Assembly (NCBI GenBank): GCA_036346275.1
Contig: CM070711.1
Coordinates: 67,991,078 to 68,055,077, forward strand
Source: Otatea glauca
Lineage: Eukaryota > Streptophyta > Magnoliopsida > Poales > Poaceae
Length of the DNA: 64,000 bases
Direction of reading: 5' to 3'
The notes beneath the pieces were generated by a model, which was not told the origin of the DNA, did not search any database, and was given only the letters and a program-made list of their open reading frames with translations. Positions 11,431-23,216 of this stretch are shown here, piece by piece (position 1 is the first letter of the stretch; each line of letters opens with the position of its first letter). A program made the translations under genes and the position numbers.

Positions 11431-11980
11431 GCCAATGTCTGCGCTATAAACCTCTATCGGTATGTTTATACAGTGGTCTCAATTCATATCACAGAAGGTT
11501 CGTAGTTAGAACCGTCTGTGATGGGTAGATATTACAGACGGTTTTATTTTAAAATCGTATGTGATAGTCATAAGAGTCATCATTGATGGTTTTATACTAA
11601 AATCGTCTGCGATATTGATGTATATCATCGACGGTTTATAAAGAGTACCGTCTATGGTTATGTCACTGACGTTCCTCGTCAATGACGATTTTTCTTAACC
11701 GTATGTGATGAGACGTCTAATATAAGTCTTTCTGTTGTAGTAAAGAATGGGACTATTTTTACAATTATATTCGTAAATGGATTAGATTTTAAAAAAATCA
11801 CATATTTTACTGAAAAAGTGATGGTTTCCACGCAAGTATAGACTGGCCATGGTCCGCGGACCCAAGCCTAGCTACTTGCATCCATGTCCAGCAACGGACG
11901 GCCCGGTTCTGATAATCAGAAGGGTTTGTCCGGACTGTGATTGATATAATGAATAAGGGAGGAGAGGAGAGGAGAGGTAT

Positions 11981-12118
11981 CTATCAGAAACTTTTATGGG
12001 ACAGATTTTTATTCCAGGTAAGGAGAGATTAACCTAGTTCCTCTATCAGAAACTTTAGGGCCATCAGAAACTTTATGGGACAGATTTTTATTTCAGGTAA
12101 GGAGAGATTAACCTAGTT
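11981..12118 (+). repeat. 80-bp tandem duplication
   Basis: Two near-identical copies, about 11981-12039 and 12061-12118, both run from atcagaaactt through gggacagatttttatt to ggagagattaacctagt. A short third partial copy of the start lies between them at about 12040. No coding signal. Confidence 0.75.
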
Positions 12119-13000
12119 TTGCAAACATGCATGCCACTGAGCCTAAACCAACTAAATGAGCCACGACGTGACCCAGCACGAGAGGACGGCCCAATAAAAC
12201 CAATTGTCTGGTGGTGACTCTGGTCCAAAATAATTGGTGCGTATGCAACGCATTGAGTGCATGCGAGCAAGAGTTGATGGATCTAGCACCTAGCAGCTTC
12301 CATGTTGCAGCCTACTTGTTGCAGTAGTTAATGGGAAAGGAAAAAGACTGTACCTGTGTGATGGCGCGGTCGGGTACTACACTGGCTAGCTTTGTTAATT
12401 ATAACTCACTCACTGTTTAGAAATATAAGAAGTACTTACTTTATACGAGTACGAAGGTTGTACTGAAAATAAGAAAGTTATAAAAGAAAATGACTTAGAT
12501 ACACCACTGAATTGTCTTAGAACATGAGATATAATAATTTGTATGTGTGGTAATAAATAAATACATATGGTTGAGAGAGAATAAATAAGGGTATAACAAA
12601 AAAGCCTTAGTAAATCTATATACAAATCTTGTATTTCTAAATAAAATCATTCAAACTATAAAACTTGTATATATGAACAGATAGAGCACAACTTACAACA
12701 TGGAAAAGGAGGGTATCTTCTACTCTAGAGCTTCAGAGATAGTAGGAGCAAGGATTGAAATTTCGTCGAATTTCGGGCTCCCACGAGATCTAAAATACCG
12801 GAGGAACTTTTTTTGAAATGCTACAGTACTTTCATTTTTTCGGCAAAATTTCACCCAAAACCGCTCAAACCGTGCGAATTTTCATGTAAAAAATCCGGAT
12901 TTGACTTCAATTACATTAATAACCCATAAAAAAGTGATCTTTGATGATAATTTGTCCAAAAAATTAGTTTTAAGACATTTTAAAGTTTTGGCAGAAACAC
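12119..13000. other. No gene seen
   Basis: AT-rich intergenic sequence without long open frames, recognisable domains or clear element termini. The last part (12750-12900) has aaatttcg-type words shared with the repeats that follow. Confidence 0.4.
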
Positions 13001-13005
13001 TGTTG

Positions 13006-13660
13006 GAATTTTATAAAATTTAAGAAGCTTTTTCATGCTACAAAAAAATTATGGTACTATCTCAAGAAGTCTAGGATCAAATTGGAAATTTTCTAAATAT
13101 TTTAACTTCATTTGTTATCTTTTACAAATAAAAAATAGAATTAGCATAAACGAGGTAGTAACAGTATCAGAATTTTATAAATTTTTCATGTTTGATAATC
13201 ATTTGAAAATTTTATGGTAATATTAGTGATGCATCAAGACTATCCATAAAAATTTTCAAAATGTTCTAACATAGTTTGAACCATTTTTCATGCAGTTGCA
13301 ATTTGTCAGTCAGCCTTCAGTTGCACTGTCTGCGAATTTTTAAAAATTCATGATGCTTGAGCATCATCTGAAAATTTTATGAGAACATTAATTAAGTATC
13401 ATAACCATGTAAAAAAATTTCAAAAGTTTCTAACGTGGTTTTTACTATTTTTCATTTGGATCAAACTTATCAGTCAGTGTTTTATCAAGACAATAGCAAT
13501 GTTCGAATTTTTAAAAATTCCTGAGACTTGATAATCATATGAATTTTTTATGAGAACATCATTGATATGTCAGGAACCTCCAAAAAAAATTTTAAAATTT
13601 TTCTACATCATTTAAACTATTTTTCGTTCAGTTGAAATTTCAGCAATTTGGTCCAAAATT
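13006..13660 (+). repeat. Degenerate ~165-bp tandem repeat, about four units
   Basis: Units begin with gaatttttaaaaattc-like sequence at 13006, 13170, 13333 and 13505 (spacing 164, 163 and 172). Each is followed by a gataatcat.tgaaaattttatg block, then by aaaatttt and ctaacatagttt...ctatttttcat blocks. The units are strongly diverged, so the array is old. Confidence 0.6.
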
Positions 13661-14165
13661 TCAGATTTTTTGCCGAAATTTTGGTCAAAAAAATTCGAAT
13701 TTGAATTTTGAATTTCATCCGTATTTCGTCCGAAATAACAAAATTTCGCCGAAATTTTTTATTTCGGTGGGTAATGAAATGTAAACCGAAAACGAAATTT
13801 GGAACCGAGAGTATGAGTGTGTATGGCACGTTTGAAACAATCGACGAAAATCGCTCTATTTTTGCTCTTATCACCGTGGTCCAGCTTCTAAAACCGCTTG
13901 ATAAACTGGTTTAATTCAAAAAAAAAATTATGGGACGTAAACCGATCGAAAATCGGTGAAAATCGCTCGATTTTAGAAGAAAATCACTCAAAAAAATCGA
14001 CCGCTAAAATTCAGCTAGTTCATCGATTTTCCACGAAAATCATTGATTTTTTTTATTTTTTTTCAAAAAAATTGATTTTAAAACTCTATGATTTTCGGCC
14101 GAATTTTAGCTCGATTTTTTTATTTTTGAATTTCATGCGATTTTCGAAGTTTCGAAATTGTTAAC
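13661..14165. repeat. AT-rich aaatttcg/cgaaaatcg repeat
   Basis: Words such as ccgaaatttt, cgaaaatcg and cgattttc recur on both strands. This is the second copy of the repeat seen at 2181-3130. The open frames on both strands are lysine/phenylalanine-rich products of the base composition, not genes. Confidence 0.5.
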
Positions 14166-14811
14166 CCTGGTGTATGGTAAATAAAAGCTGGTTAGTTGGA
14201 AAAGTCAAATTTTGTGCTTACTTTTTATTTTATTCAAATTGAAACATTGAGAATCGTAACTTTTCCGATCATTAGTCAAATATGTGGAAACACTTACCAG
14301 AAGCCAATGCTAACCTGAATCGAAATGTTCTGTGATGCATGCTAGGTGTATCTTTCTGGTGTCTTCCCCACCCAAAAAAAAACAAAGAGAGGTTCTGGAC
14401 AAAAACGATGGATAAATTTTGGTCATTTGGTATGGACATGTAATTGTGTATATATATATATATATATTTTTCTCATGCAACTTACAGTGTTATGCAAAAA
14501 GGGTACTTAGATCAGAAGTTTGCATCGAATTAATTTACATGGACGAGGGCATCTAGTGCTACACCTCAACCATGTATAAATCCTCGCCAAGTTAGATTTT
14601 GGCTGTGGGCTAGGGATTGAGTAATGCCATGTCCCATGTAATACATGGTGTCTCACGGCGAAAGGGAAAACAAAAAAGGCAGGGAACAAGGACTGACATG
14701 CATTAGATAAGTATCCATATATCCATACTTTCCACCATGCAAAAATCAAATGTCATTTATGAGCCAATTTAAGAGAAAATGCAATGGAGTGGCTTTGCCT
14801 TAGGTTGCATC
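14166..14811. other. No gene seen; (TA)n microsatellite
   Basis: AT-rich sequence with a (TA)n run at 14449-14467. No recognisable coding or RNA feature. Confidence 0.4.
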
Positions 14812-15261
14812 GAGCATAGACTACGGCTGTCTATATATTTTTTTAGAAGTGGTTCTATGCTTTTTTTATACATATATAGTTGTATAAATATTAAAGCATG
14901 AATAAAAAGTAGATAGTGATTATTTACCCTTCGTTTGTTTTAAGATTTATGTAACTTGTATTGAATGGGAAAACATTGAACCACTGCTCATTTTTTTTAT
15001 ATCATCTAAAAATAAAAATAAAAACAACTTCTACAATAAATATCATTGTAAGGTTGTCTCTATGAGATTTTACAATCTTTTAAGTGTAGTATGAAAAGTA
15101 TTTATTATAGAACTCATTAATGATGTTTTATACTGTTTATATGGTGGTCTCTTCACGAAGAGATGACTATACTCTCTCTCCGCCTCTCTATTTCATATCA
15201 ACAAAAATCTTACGTGACAAAACATATAGACGGATGATATCTCATACTATTGTATATGCTC
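14812..15261. mobile_element. MITE-like element, same family as 23648-23938
   Basis: The ends gagcata and tatgctc are inverted, and each is followed inward by gtctata-type sequence. The interior (about 15040-15170) resembles, in reverse complement, the interior of the element at 23648-23938, including the agagacgat/atagacagcataaaacatcat region. No target duplication was confirmed. Confidence 0.45.
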
Positions 15262-16929
15262 TAAAGTGAGATGACACGGAACATTCTATCCACTCTTAGA
15301 CATAACGTGAGAGTGAGACACATGGTATTTACCAAATGAACTGAGTGCTTCAATGAAAAATGTAGGCGATGGTACATGCCTCTTAACACATGTAGGATGC
15401 GTGCAGTCATATGTTCAGTGTGTAATAGTGTTACTACAATATATTTTAGGTGAATGTTAAAACAAACCTTTTGGTGTAACTAGCTACTGTTTGCACACAC
15501 CTAGGAAAGCATATGACATTTTATTCTTTACGCTGTATAATTAAAAAGTCGCAATTTTGAAGTTCTGATCTATGTATAATTTAGATTAAAGAAATCATAT
15601 ATTCAAAGAAATACGTACATGATATTGTGAATTGGGATCTTCTGCATGACAAAATTACACGAAGCAAAACGGAATGAAAATTTACATATGTTTATCTGAT
15701 AACAGCATCTTTCTCTAAATATTTGCTAACCATACATATATTTGATGAAATATACAGCTTCAGTGTACTTAATTAGTGTGCAACTCAAACATAAAGATCG
15801 ATTGCATGCAAATAAAAGTATTTTTGTTTTTTAACAACTCCCACACCTTTTTTGTTAGGATTTTTTCGGAAAGAAGGCAGGATCCCGTCGATTTATTTAG
15901 GGTGTGTTTAATTGGTTGTTTGTACTAAGTAGTACATGTATGAGATGGTTCAAGAAAAAATATCATCTATGTGTTAGTTTGTTTGAATAGAATCATCTTA
16001 TCCAGAATGGTAGGATACAAATTTAAAGAATATTTCCTATAGATACTGAATCATTTCATTCACCTAAAACAATGGAATCAAATGATACCGAATTATCCTA
16101 TCTCGTTCAACCTCATCCCACCAACAAAATACATAAAGAGATTATTACAAGCCGATCGATGCCAGCTCAGTGGGAAGTCCCTGGGCTAAATTACACGTGA
16201 GGAAAAGGTGAATGAAAATGTGGGAATAGCAAATTACTACTCGTGGAACGATGGAACCGTGGAAGGCCTTGCTCCTTTGTTCAATGGCCTCCAAGGGCGC
16301 TACCTCATGTGGGGTGGTAAGCTTTGTTTGAAAAAAAATCTCCCTTTCCAAATGTTCCACATGATGTAGATTGTGATAAGTATTAGTGACTAGGTCAATA
16401 TTTTTCTAAAACCCACGTATTAAAGATCCACTTAATATAACGATTGTGTCCATGACCACGATTCAAAGGAAGCTTTATCTCTTTTATTGACAAACTAGTT
16501 AGAGGGTAATAATGAACGGTTATGATCAAGAGATAACCAGTCATGAACAATGATGACCAGCTGTTTGGTTATATTAGCCCTGACCAGGTGAATTGATTGG
16601 GAGGCATGACAGTTTTTCACGTGATGGTTATTAGCCTATCTGACAATTTACGATGGTTGGCTAAGAGACGCGACGTTTCAAGACTCAACAAAGACAAGTG
16701 CATGAAGACAAAAGACGATTTAGAGGCATTAGCTGCCACCCCTTATACATAAATAAGGTGACTTGCATGCTCCAAAACATATAAAATTTATTCTTGTAAC
16801 TTTCTTTCTATCAACATCAATAAAGTCTCTATTTGTTTGTACTCAATTGTTTATATTTTTCTGTAAACTTGATAGATAACCCCTAGTCTTGTTCATCAAC
16901 ATATTGCATCTATTAGGACTTAGGAGAGG
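15262..16929. other. No gene seen
   Basis: AT-rich intergenic DNA. The stretch 15900-16110 starts gtgtgtttaattggttg and resembles a MITE terminus, but no matching right end was found. Open frames are short and without domains. Confidence 0.4.
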
Positions 16930-16934
16930 CATTT

Positions 16935-19637
16935 TGTAACATTCCAAAATTTAGAGCCATTTTAAATTTTCCTCATTTTCAATTTTTTTTGTGAATTTAA
17001 AATTCTCCCTCAAGGGTATTCATATCAAATTGAATCAATTGTATAAGTTGAAATATGTTCAAATCAATTTATTCAAGTTCTAAATGCTTAAAAGTATTTG
17101 TGAGAATTTTTTGGAATTTTACCTTATTTATTTGCTTTTTTTTTTGACCTTATTTGATTTTCTGGCATTTCTTAAAAAGAAGAATCATTTTCTTTTCTTA
17201 ATCTCCCTGCGGGCCGACTTCATTGCGTCACCCGTTTCCCCTCCGCTTTCGGCCCATTTTTCTTTGGCCCGAGTTCCATTCCGCCTGGCCTACTTCTCCC
17301 GACCAACACATGCTGGCCGGTCGCGTCCCTGCCTTCTTAACAACCGGACCCTTTGTCAAACGGATGGCCTCCATCCATGCACCGGATTTCACCGCTGCGC
17401 CGAATCCCCGCAACCGCCGCCACTTTTTTCGCGCTCCCCATGCAGTATCCGGGCCGATCTCCCTCGGCTCGAGCGCCTATAAAGCTACCCGCATAGCCCT
17501 CTCTCTCTCTACCCGAGATTTGCCGCACGAGACGTCGCCTAGCGTCCGAGCTCCGCCGCTGATCTCCACCTCGGGTGAGCCTCCGCTACAGTTGTGTGCA
17601 CCATCGGACTCCCCGTATCACTCGCAGTCGCGTTGGCCATGCCGCGTCAGCCGGTGCGCTGATCGCCACGCGTCGGGCCACACCAGCCCTAGTCACACAT
17701 GTGGCACCTCACGTCAGTGTGGTCTGCCATGTCACCCCCAACCCCTCGGTACTCTCGGTTCACTGGGAACCGAGCCACTGACGAGTGGGCCTCACATGTC
17801 GATGGATTTCCAAACTCTTTTCCTTTTTCCAAAAATTCCCGAAAATCCTAGCCAATCAGATTGTGCCACGTGTCACCCTTTTTTTTTCCTGATCTTCTTG
17901 ATCCGAACCACTTCCGAGAGCCCGTTCTCCTCCGTTCGAGCTCCAAATCCAGTGATTCAAATTTCTAAATTCAAGATCTACCTCCAGTACCTTTATTTTA
18001 AATTTTGAATTTTTTGTATTTTCTTTTATTTATCTGTGTTTGTTCTTCGCGTGTAGACGTCGTGGCCGAAGAAACTCAGCCGAGCCAACAGTTAGAGGTA
18101 GAACCAGCTAGCTGAGGGCAGTGAAGGCAAGTCTTCCTTAACCATGTTGATCCTAAATTTCTAAAATATCTAGGTTATTTTTAAATTATTGCATGCTTAC
18201 TTTTATGCAATGTATTTTAAATTCAGCCATAGCGATTAGTTATATTCCATAATTGTAATGATCTCATTGGCATTGATTACGATGTACCTTTGTCACCCTA
18301 GTTGGTACTAGCTATATTATTTTGATGATGGTTAGTAGAGTAGCATGGGATGGTAGAATTGCTTAGTTCAACTTAAACGTTTCGGTATTATGCTATTATA
18401 GGAATCATTTCAAAGCTTTGTTTAAACTCATTTGTGAAGTTGCAGCAAGAGGTATTGCTGCTGTTATTTGAATGAAATAAAGTGTAAAAATAGTTTAGAC
18501 TGGGGCAGATGGATTATATGGCGGTGCAGGAAGTACGAGACATTGTAAATTGATTGTTTCGCTCTAGTCAATTAAGGACCAAAGCGTGTGTTACAATGGA
18601 TTGAGCACTACCGTACAACCACAAGTCTATATGGGTACGATCTGGCTAAGTAATTTGTGTGTCTCATTACGCTAGTTGGTGGAACGTGAGTGTCCGATGA
18701 AGACAGGTTTTCCCACAGGGCGTAAGAGGGGGCTTCTGACTGGGTGGATGGAAACCTTCGACGATGAAACCTTAGCGAGCGAGGTTACTAGCGGGGTTGT
18801 ACATTGTAAAGACCTTATCATGATATCTTTGCCGACACACCAAAGAAAATGTGTTAATTGCATGGCAACAAGAAATAACCATGTCTTGTGGGTAAAACTA
18901 TACACACTCTACAGAGTTAAAACTACTTAAGTAGTCGTGTTCATGGTTAAGAGCGGGCAAGGTACGCTTTCAAATTGTAGAATTTTTATGGTTTTATTTT
19001 AAATAAAAATGATGGTTTGGGAATCCGTGAGTAGATGGAACTCTCGGGTTATGATTTGGCAGATGAAACCTATTTTAATTGTCATATCAAATTCAATTAT
19101 TGCAACTATATTTGGTCAAATGATGCTTTATGAAATTACTAGTCATATTTAAAGTTAAACATAGCTTTATGCTAAAAGAGCCATATTAAGCCTTCAATTG
19201 TTTAGCCTTGCATATAGTTATCATGCATCATGTTTCCAAGACTTGCGGAGTACATTTTGTACTCACCCTTGCAATATCCCAACTTTCCACAGAAGAGTGC
19301 GCAGAAGCATAAGGTGACTACGAGTTCTTTGTTTGTGGTTACAATGAAGGCGATCTGGATTACTAGGATGTGTACCCCAGTCGATTGCTATTGGGCTAAT
19401 GGATGGGCTTATCATGCTGTTGTTTATTTCGTTTCCACTAATACTTTATTGAACTTAAGTTATGAGACTGTTTATTTTGTAATGATGGGCCATAAGACCG
19501 GTACCTTTTGTTTAAGTATTGATATTTGATTCATGATATAGGTGTGTTATCATCGTTGTTTCAATTATGTGTGCTAGCTTTTCTTGGATTAGCACAATTT
19601 TACACGTATGGTTCGGATTTAAAAATCCGGTCCTACA
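16935..19637 (+). mobile_element. Solo LTR (2.7 kb) with perfect 5-bp TSD
   Basis: The sequence begins TGTAACATTCC and ends GGTCCTACA, giving TG...CA with short inverted termini. CATTT lies directly outside both ends (16930-16934 and 19638-19642). There is no internal retrotransposon region, so this is a solo LTR left by recombination. Inside are an AT-rich 5' part, a GC-rich stretch (17210-17990) with a TATA box, and a 3' part that is clearly homologous to the LTR at 28.9-33.0 kb. The long open frame at 17223-18008 lies in the GC-rich part and has no domain. Its length suggests a Gypsy-type element, but that is inference. Confidence 0.8.
17478..17484 (+). promoter_or_regulatory. LTR TATA box
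   Basis: TATAAAG sits in a GC-rich context (gcgcctataaagctacccgc), followed by a CT-rich run at 17500-17515, as expected of a U3/R junction in an LTR. It marks the strand on which the element is transcribed. Confidence 0.6.
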
Positions 19638-19642
19638 CATTT

Positions 19643-20073
19643 CCCTACCTTAAGAGAAGTGATACCACATGATGCATCCGATCCTATGTGTACAGAGTAC
19701 AGACAGTACAAGGAGTATGAAGACGAAATCCAACTTGCTCCAAGAACAAAAATCTGGATGCATACACGACAATCACACTTTAGTATTCTCCTCACAGTTG
19801 TGCACAACTTTGCATTAGAATAGACATAACGGAATAGTACACAATCAGCGGATGATATTATGCGTGGGTGGTAGCACAGTCTTCTCGAGAACGAACGAGT
19901 GAGAGGAAGAATTTAATGTCTCGCAAGCAATTAAAATCAGGAAAACTAGAAGCAGAGAAGAACGTGATCTCACCAAAGCTTCTGTCCTACACCCTGACTT
20001 CTCCTGCCCATGAGAGCCTGTCCGCGTCACCCTTTCCCTGCATCAACCTAGCAATCTATAGTCTGCCTCTCTT

Positions 20074-20105
<32 letters not shown>

Positions 20106-20648
20106 CTTTACCAACGAAAAAGAAGAGATAACTTGGAGAAGATATGCTCTCCTAATCTCAATAAACCACATGTCCTTCTCAAGGTGTAGGTAAGAAATAC
20201 TAGTAGTATAATAATTATCTCACCTCTGAGCCGGAGAGGTCGTCATCTTTTTTCCCCTTAGATCCCAATATCCCAGTGTAAGCTTAGCTAGCTGTCGCTG
20301 CACACAAAGAGATAGATTGCCATTGCCAAGATAAGATCTGCACTGCACTCAGCCCTCTTTTGCTTGTCACTTTCACAAAAGAGAGGCCGGCCGGCTAGCT
20401 ATACACTAGCGCTCGCTAATATAGCTATTAAGCCGGTGTGATATTCTGCCGATGGAGTTGTGGGGTTCCTATGGCCATTAAATCTTTTTCCTCAAGACGG
20501 CGAGCTGAGTGAGCCAGGCGCAGCTCAAGATATGACAATCGCATGCAGGGATAGTGTTTAGGTCCTTGTTTCTTTTTTCTTCTTTACTGGGATTAATTCC
20601 TAGCTCCGTCTTCCTTTCCGGTGATTGTGGGGAGTGCAAGTGAGGTAG
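19643..20648 (+). promoter_or_regulatory. Upstream region and leader of the TCP gene
   Basis: The region between the solo LTR and the TCP frame contains a pyrimidine tract (CT)n at about 20068-20092 directly followed by (AC)n to about 20105, common in plant 5' leaders. ATGs at 20452 and 20534 open only very short frames (9 codons each) and could act as upstream ORFs. A clear TATA box was not assigned. An upstream exon supplying the start codon could lie here. Confidence 0.4.
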
Positions 20649-21851
20649 CTCAAGCTGGAGGAGGACAAGAACCAGTTGTCCAGGGGCTTAGACCCTTGGA
20701 GCAATCCTACCGCCTCAACGAGCACCCTGCACTACCTGCTCCAGGAGAAGGAGAGGGCGCAGGCGCAGGAGCAGCTCCAGATCTACCAGCAAGGGTTCAG
20801 TTACCTCCACCACCAGCGGAGGCAGCAGGCGAGGGGAGGAGCCGGCGCCGATGGCGGCAGCAGCGGCGAGTCGACGCCCGTGGACGCCCTGGCCACGGCA
20901 TTCGGGAGCGGGCGCATCGTGCGGTCGGCTGCCGGGCGCAAGGACCGGCACAGCAAGGTGTGCACGGCGCGCGGGCTGCGCGACCGCCGTGTCCGCCTCG
21001 CCGCGCACACCGCCATCCGGTTCTACGATGTGCAGGACCGACTCGGCTACGACCGCCCCAGCAAGGCTGTCGACTGGCTCATCCGCAACGCCAAGGCTGC
21101 CATCGACGAGCTCCCCGACCAGCCCGAGGTGCCGCCCTCCGCGGAACCCGAGGCTGCCGAGCCTGCTGAGCAGGTGACCTCGACGTCCTACGGGTTCGGC
21201 AACACCGGCGGCGCTATCATCGGCGTGGGCGGCTCCTTCCTTCCACATTCTCTTGGCGCAGACCGAGTCTCCGACAACGTCAAGTCCTTGTTTCCCTCCT
21301 CGTCCACGGCCAACGGCGCCACCACCGCCCACGACGAGTACCGAGGCTCCCCGCCGGACCTCCTGTCGCGCACAACCAGCAGCCAGCCGCAGGAGCTATG
21401 CCTCACCCTCCAATCCAACCAGCACCAGATCTTCAGTCATGTATCTTCGAACCATCATGGTATGATCTCTAGTGCAGGCGTTCCAGGTTGGCCGGACCAC
21501 AGCCAGAGAATGCCGTCATGGCATGCCTCAGAGAACAGCGCGGGAGAGGGCCGCGGCGGCGGCAGTGGCGACAGTTACATGTTCAGCATGCAGCCGCGGC
21601 AAGGGCTAGACCAGAGCCAGCTCTTCTCCCATGGGGAACCCCTTCAGTCCAGTGGCGGTTGGGCGTCGGCTCGCACTTGGCTAGACCCCCTCGCCGCAAT
21701 CCACCAGCCATCACCGATGGCTGGGCAGGTCGGATTCAGCCATCTGGTTGCCGGTGGCGGCGGAGGCGGGTTTATGGGGTTCCTCGCGCCGGCAGGGCAG
21801 CGGCTCCAGGGCGAGGAGGAACAAGGAAGCGAAGTGATGAGAAGAGACTAA
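20649..21851 (+). CDS. CIN-type TCP transcription factor (TCP4/PCF-like)
   Basis: Nuclear DNA-binding regulator of leaf growth and differentiation. The TCP domain (about 20934-21116) has the basic region KDRHSKVCTARGLRDRRVRL, then AAHTAIRFYDVQDRLGYDRP and SKAVDWLIRNAKAAIDELP, the class II CIN type. Further family marks are a SLFP block in the place of SFFP, PPDLLSRT, the miR319-encoded HGEPLQSS, a WLDP block and a C-terminal GEEEQ. Total length near 400 codons suits the family. The frame is open from the stop at 20646-20648 with LKLEEDKNQLSRGLDPWSN, yet it contains no ATG before the TCP domain; the first candidate start is a TTG at 20676. So either an upstream exon carries the start or the start is lost. 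The given 5' limit is the first codon after the in-frame stop, not a claimed start. Strong GC bias fits a grass gene. Confidence 0.88.
   Translation, partial: LKLEEDKNQLSRGLDPWSNPTASTSTLHYLLQEKERAQAQEQLQIYQQGFSYLHHQRRQQARGGAGADGGSSGESTPVDALATAFGSGRIVRSAAGRKDRHSKVCTARGLRDRRVRLAAHTAIRFYDVQDRLGYDRPSKAVDWLIRNAKAAIDELPDQPEVPPSAEPEAAEPAEQVTSTSYGFGNTGGAIIGVGGSFLPHSLGADRVSDNVKSLFPSSSTANGATTAHDEYRGSPPDLLSRTTSSQPQELCLTLQSNQHQIFSHVSSNHHGMISSAGVPGWPDHSQRMPSWHASENSAGEGRGGGSGDSYMFSMQPRQGLDQSQLFSHGEPLQSSGGWASARTWLDPLAAIHQPSPMAGQVGFSHLVAGGGGGGFMGFLAPAGQRLQGEEEQGSEVMRRD
21632..21652 (+). promoter_or_regulatory. miR319 target site in the TCP mRNA
   Basis: The 3' half, ccccttcagtccag, matches the conserved site that pairs with the 5' half of miR319, and the site encodes GEPLQSS, the same place as in Arabidopsis TCP4 (RGPLQSS). 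Mismatches are confined to the part facing the miRNA 3' half and the last base. This predicts cleavage control of the gene. Confidence 0.8.
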
Positions 21852-22709
21852 AATTGATGCATTTTGCGCATGAGGTGTGAGCTTTCTATTAACACACTTC
21901 ATTAATCTGGTGATCAGTTGTATGTCATTTCATGTAGGGGCCTGGGTGATCATATTTCTCATTAGCTGTTATATTCATGCATGTATAACTAAGCCTTAAT
22001 TAAGAGTACGTTCCCATGGAACTAGACAGCTGTTACTGTTACATTAGTTGCTATTTCTATTTTCCCCCTTTATTCTCGGCATGGACAAGATGTGGTGATG
22101 ACGAGATGAGATGGTCTCTGATCTTGATGGTTTTTCCCCTTGGAGCCTTTTAATGTTTCTTATCTGATTATTCTAAGGAAGATTCCAGCCTTTTGCCAAT
22201 ATGAAGGTTGTCCATAGATCCTGATTCCAGAAAGCACCCAATTTTTTTGCAGCCTCCAACTATATATAGGCAACGCGCAGGGGCAGGAAGAAAGCAGCAA
22301 AAGGGCGTAAAATAAAAAAAATGGTGTGTGAATTAAGAAATAATTTAGTATACTGTAGCAGTTAGGAGGGCAAGTGTTATGCTGTTTGCTTCTGCTGTCT
22401 CCATGCTGATAACGATAGGAGCAGGGAGGAAACAAGGGGGGATCTGCTCTCCTGTGCCTCTATTATTGGAAGTGAGTGTCATCTTTACCTCTTCCCTTTC
22501 CTCTTTCATTTCCTTTCACTGTTTGAGGGTATCTTTAGCTCACTAGTCTGTGAATCTTCTGAAATTGCATGTATTGTCATACCGTACATCTGACAATTGC
22601 ATGAAAGAGGCTGAGACAATAACATATCAACATCCTACTAATTTAGCAGCTGCTAGCGCAGTAGCTCGTCGGTGTTTGTTTCTGCTTGGCTAGGGACGTC
22701 CTTGTTTGC
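21852..22709 (+). other. 3' UTR and downstream of the TCP gene
   Basis: The frame ends at TAA/TAG-flanked sequence at 21851. The following 200-300 bp are AT-richer and are probably 3' UTR. Nothing else is recognisable up to the hAT element at 22718. Confidence 0.4.
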
Positions 22710-22717
22710 ATGTCAGC

Positions 22718-23216
22718 AAGGGATGCTAATGGGCTTGGATGATCTAGGTTTTTGAGTTAGACTGATCCAAAACTACAAATGGATTGGACTTATTTTGGAT
22801 CCAAAGCTATTTGCTGGATCATATCTAGGTTGGATTGGGTTAGTCTTGGATCTTATGTTTTTCTACTAAATCTCTCACCAGCAGCCAAGTAAACCAATTG
22901 ATGTTAACTCTAGCACTAATGCTTCCTTTTTTTTGTTTTACATACTTTAAGTTGAAACTTTCAACATCTGTTTTCGGTAAGTAAGATATGTAATTATAGA
23001 CCTAGTTTTATCACTTGTATATTGCGCTGTAAAACTATCAACTTATCAAATAAACAGTTTCTCTAGATAAAGATCCAAATCAAGGCCCAGACTTTCATTT
23101 GGACCTAGACCAGACTTGGACCTCATTATGTTTGGATCAGACTGGATATAGATCTATCAAAAGAATATTAGGCTTGGATCAGATCTGTGCTGGGCTTTGA
23201 CCCATTAGCATCCTTA
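22718..23216. mobile_element. Short hAT-like element with 7/8 TSD
   Basis: Terminal repeats are aagggatgctaatggg on the left and, reverse-complemented, taaggatgctaatggg on the right. The flanks atgtcagc (22710-22717) and atatcagc (23217-23224) match at 7 of 8 positions, as expected of an old hAT insertion. Internal sequence repeats gatccaaa/ttggatc words in both directions. No transposase. Confidence 0.75.

Larger units (their letters stand above)
9483..11741. mobile_element. CACTA-like element 2, left end not found
   Basis: The right end (about 11470-11741) repeats the accgtctgtgat-type subterminal motifs and the agacgtctaatata...tgttgtagta terminus of element 1, so it belongs to the same family. 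The left part starts with a single copy of the fold-back arm also found in element 1 (about 9483-9830). I could not find a CACTA left terminus or a matching 3-bp duplication, so this copy is either truncated or misjoined. It carries antisense FDM/IDN2-like exons and a GC-rich leader, the same layout as element 1. Confidence 0.5.

Noticed and set aside
17223..18008. 261-codon open frame
   Set aside because: It lies wholly within the GC-rich part of a solo LTR, overlaps the LTR TATA box and shows no domain.
20715..21332. Minus-strand and alternative-frame open frames across the TCP gene
   Set aside because: They are shadows of the GC-rich TCP coding sequence.
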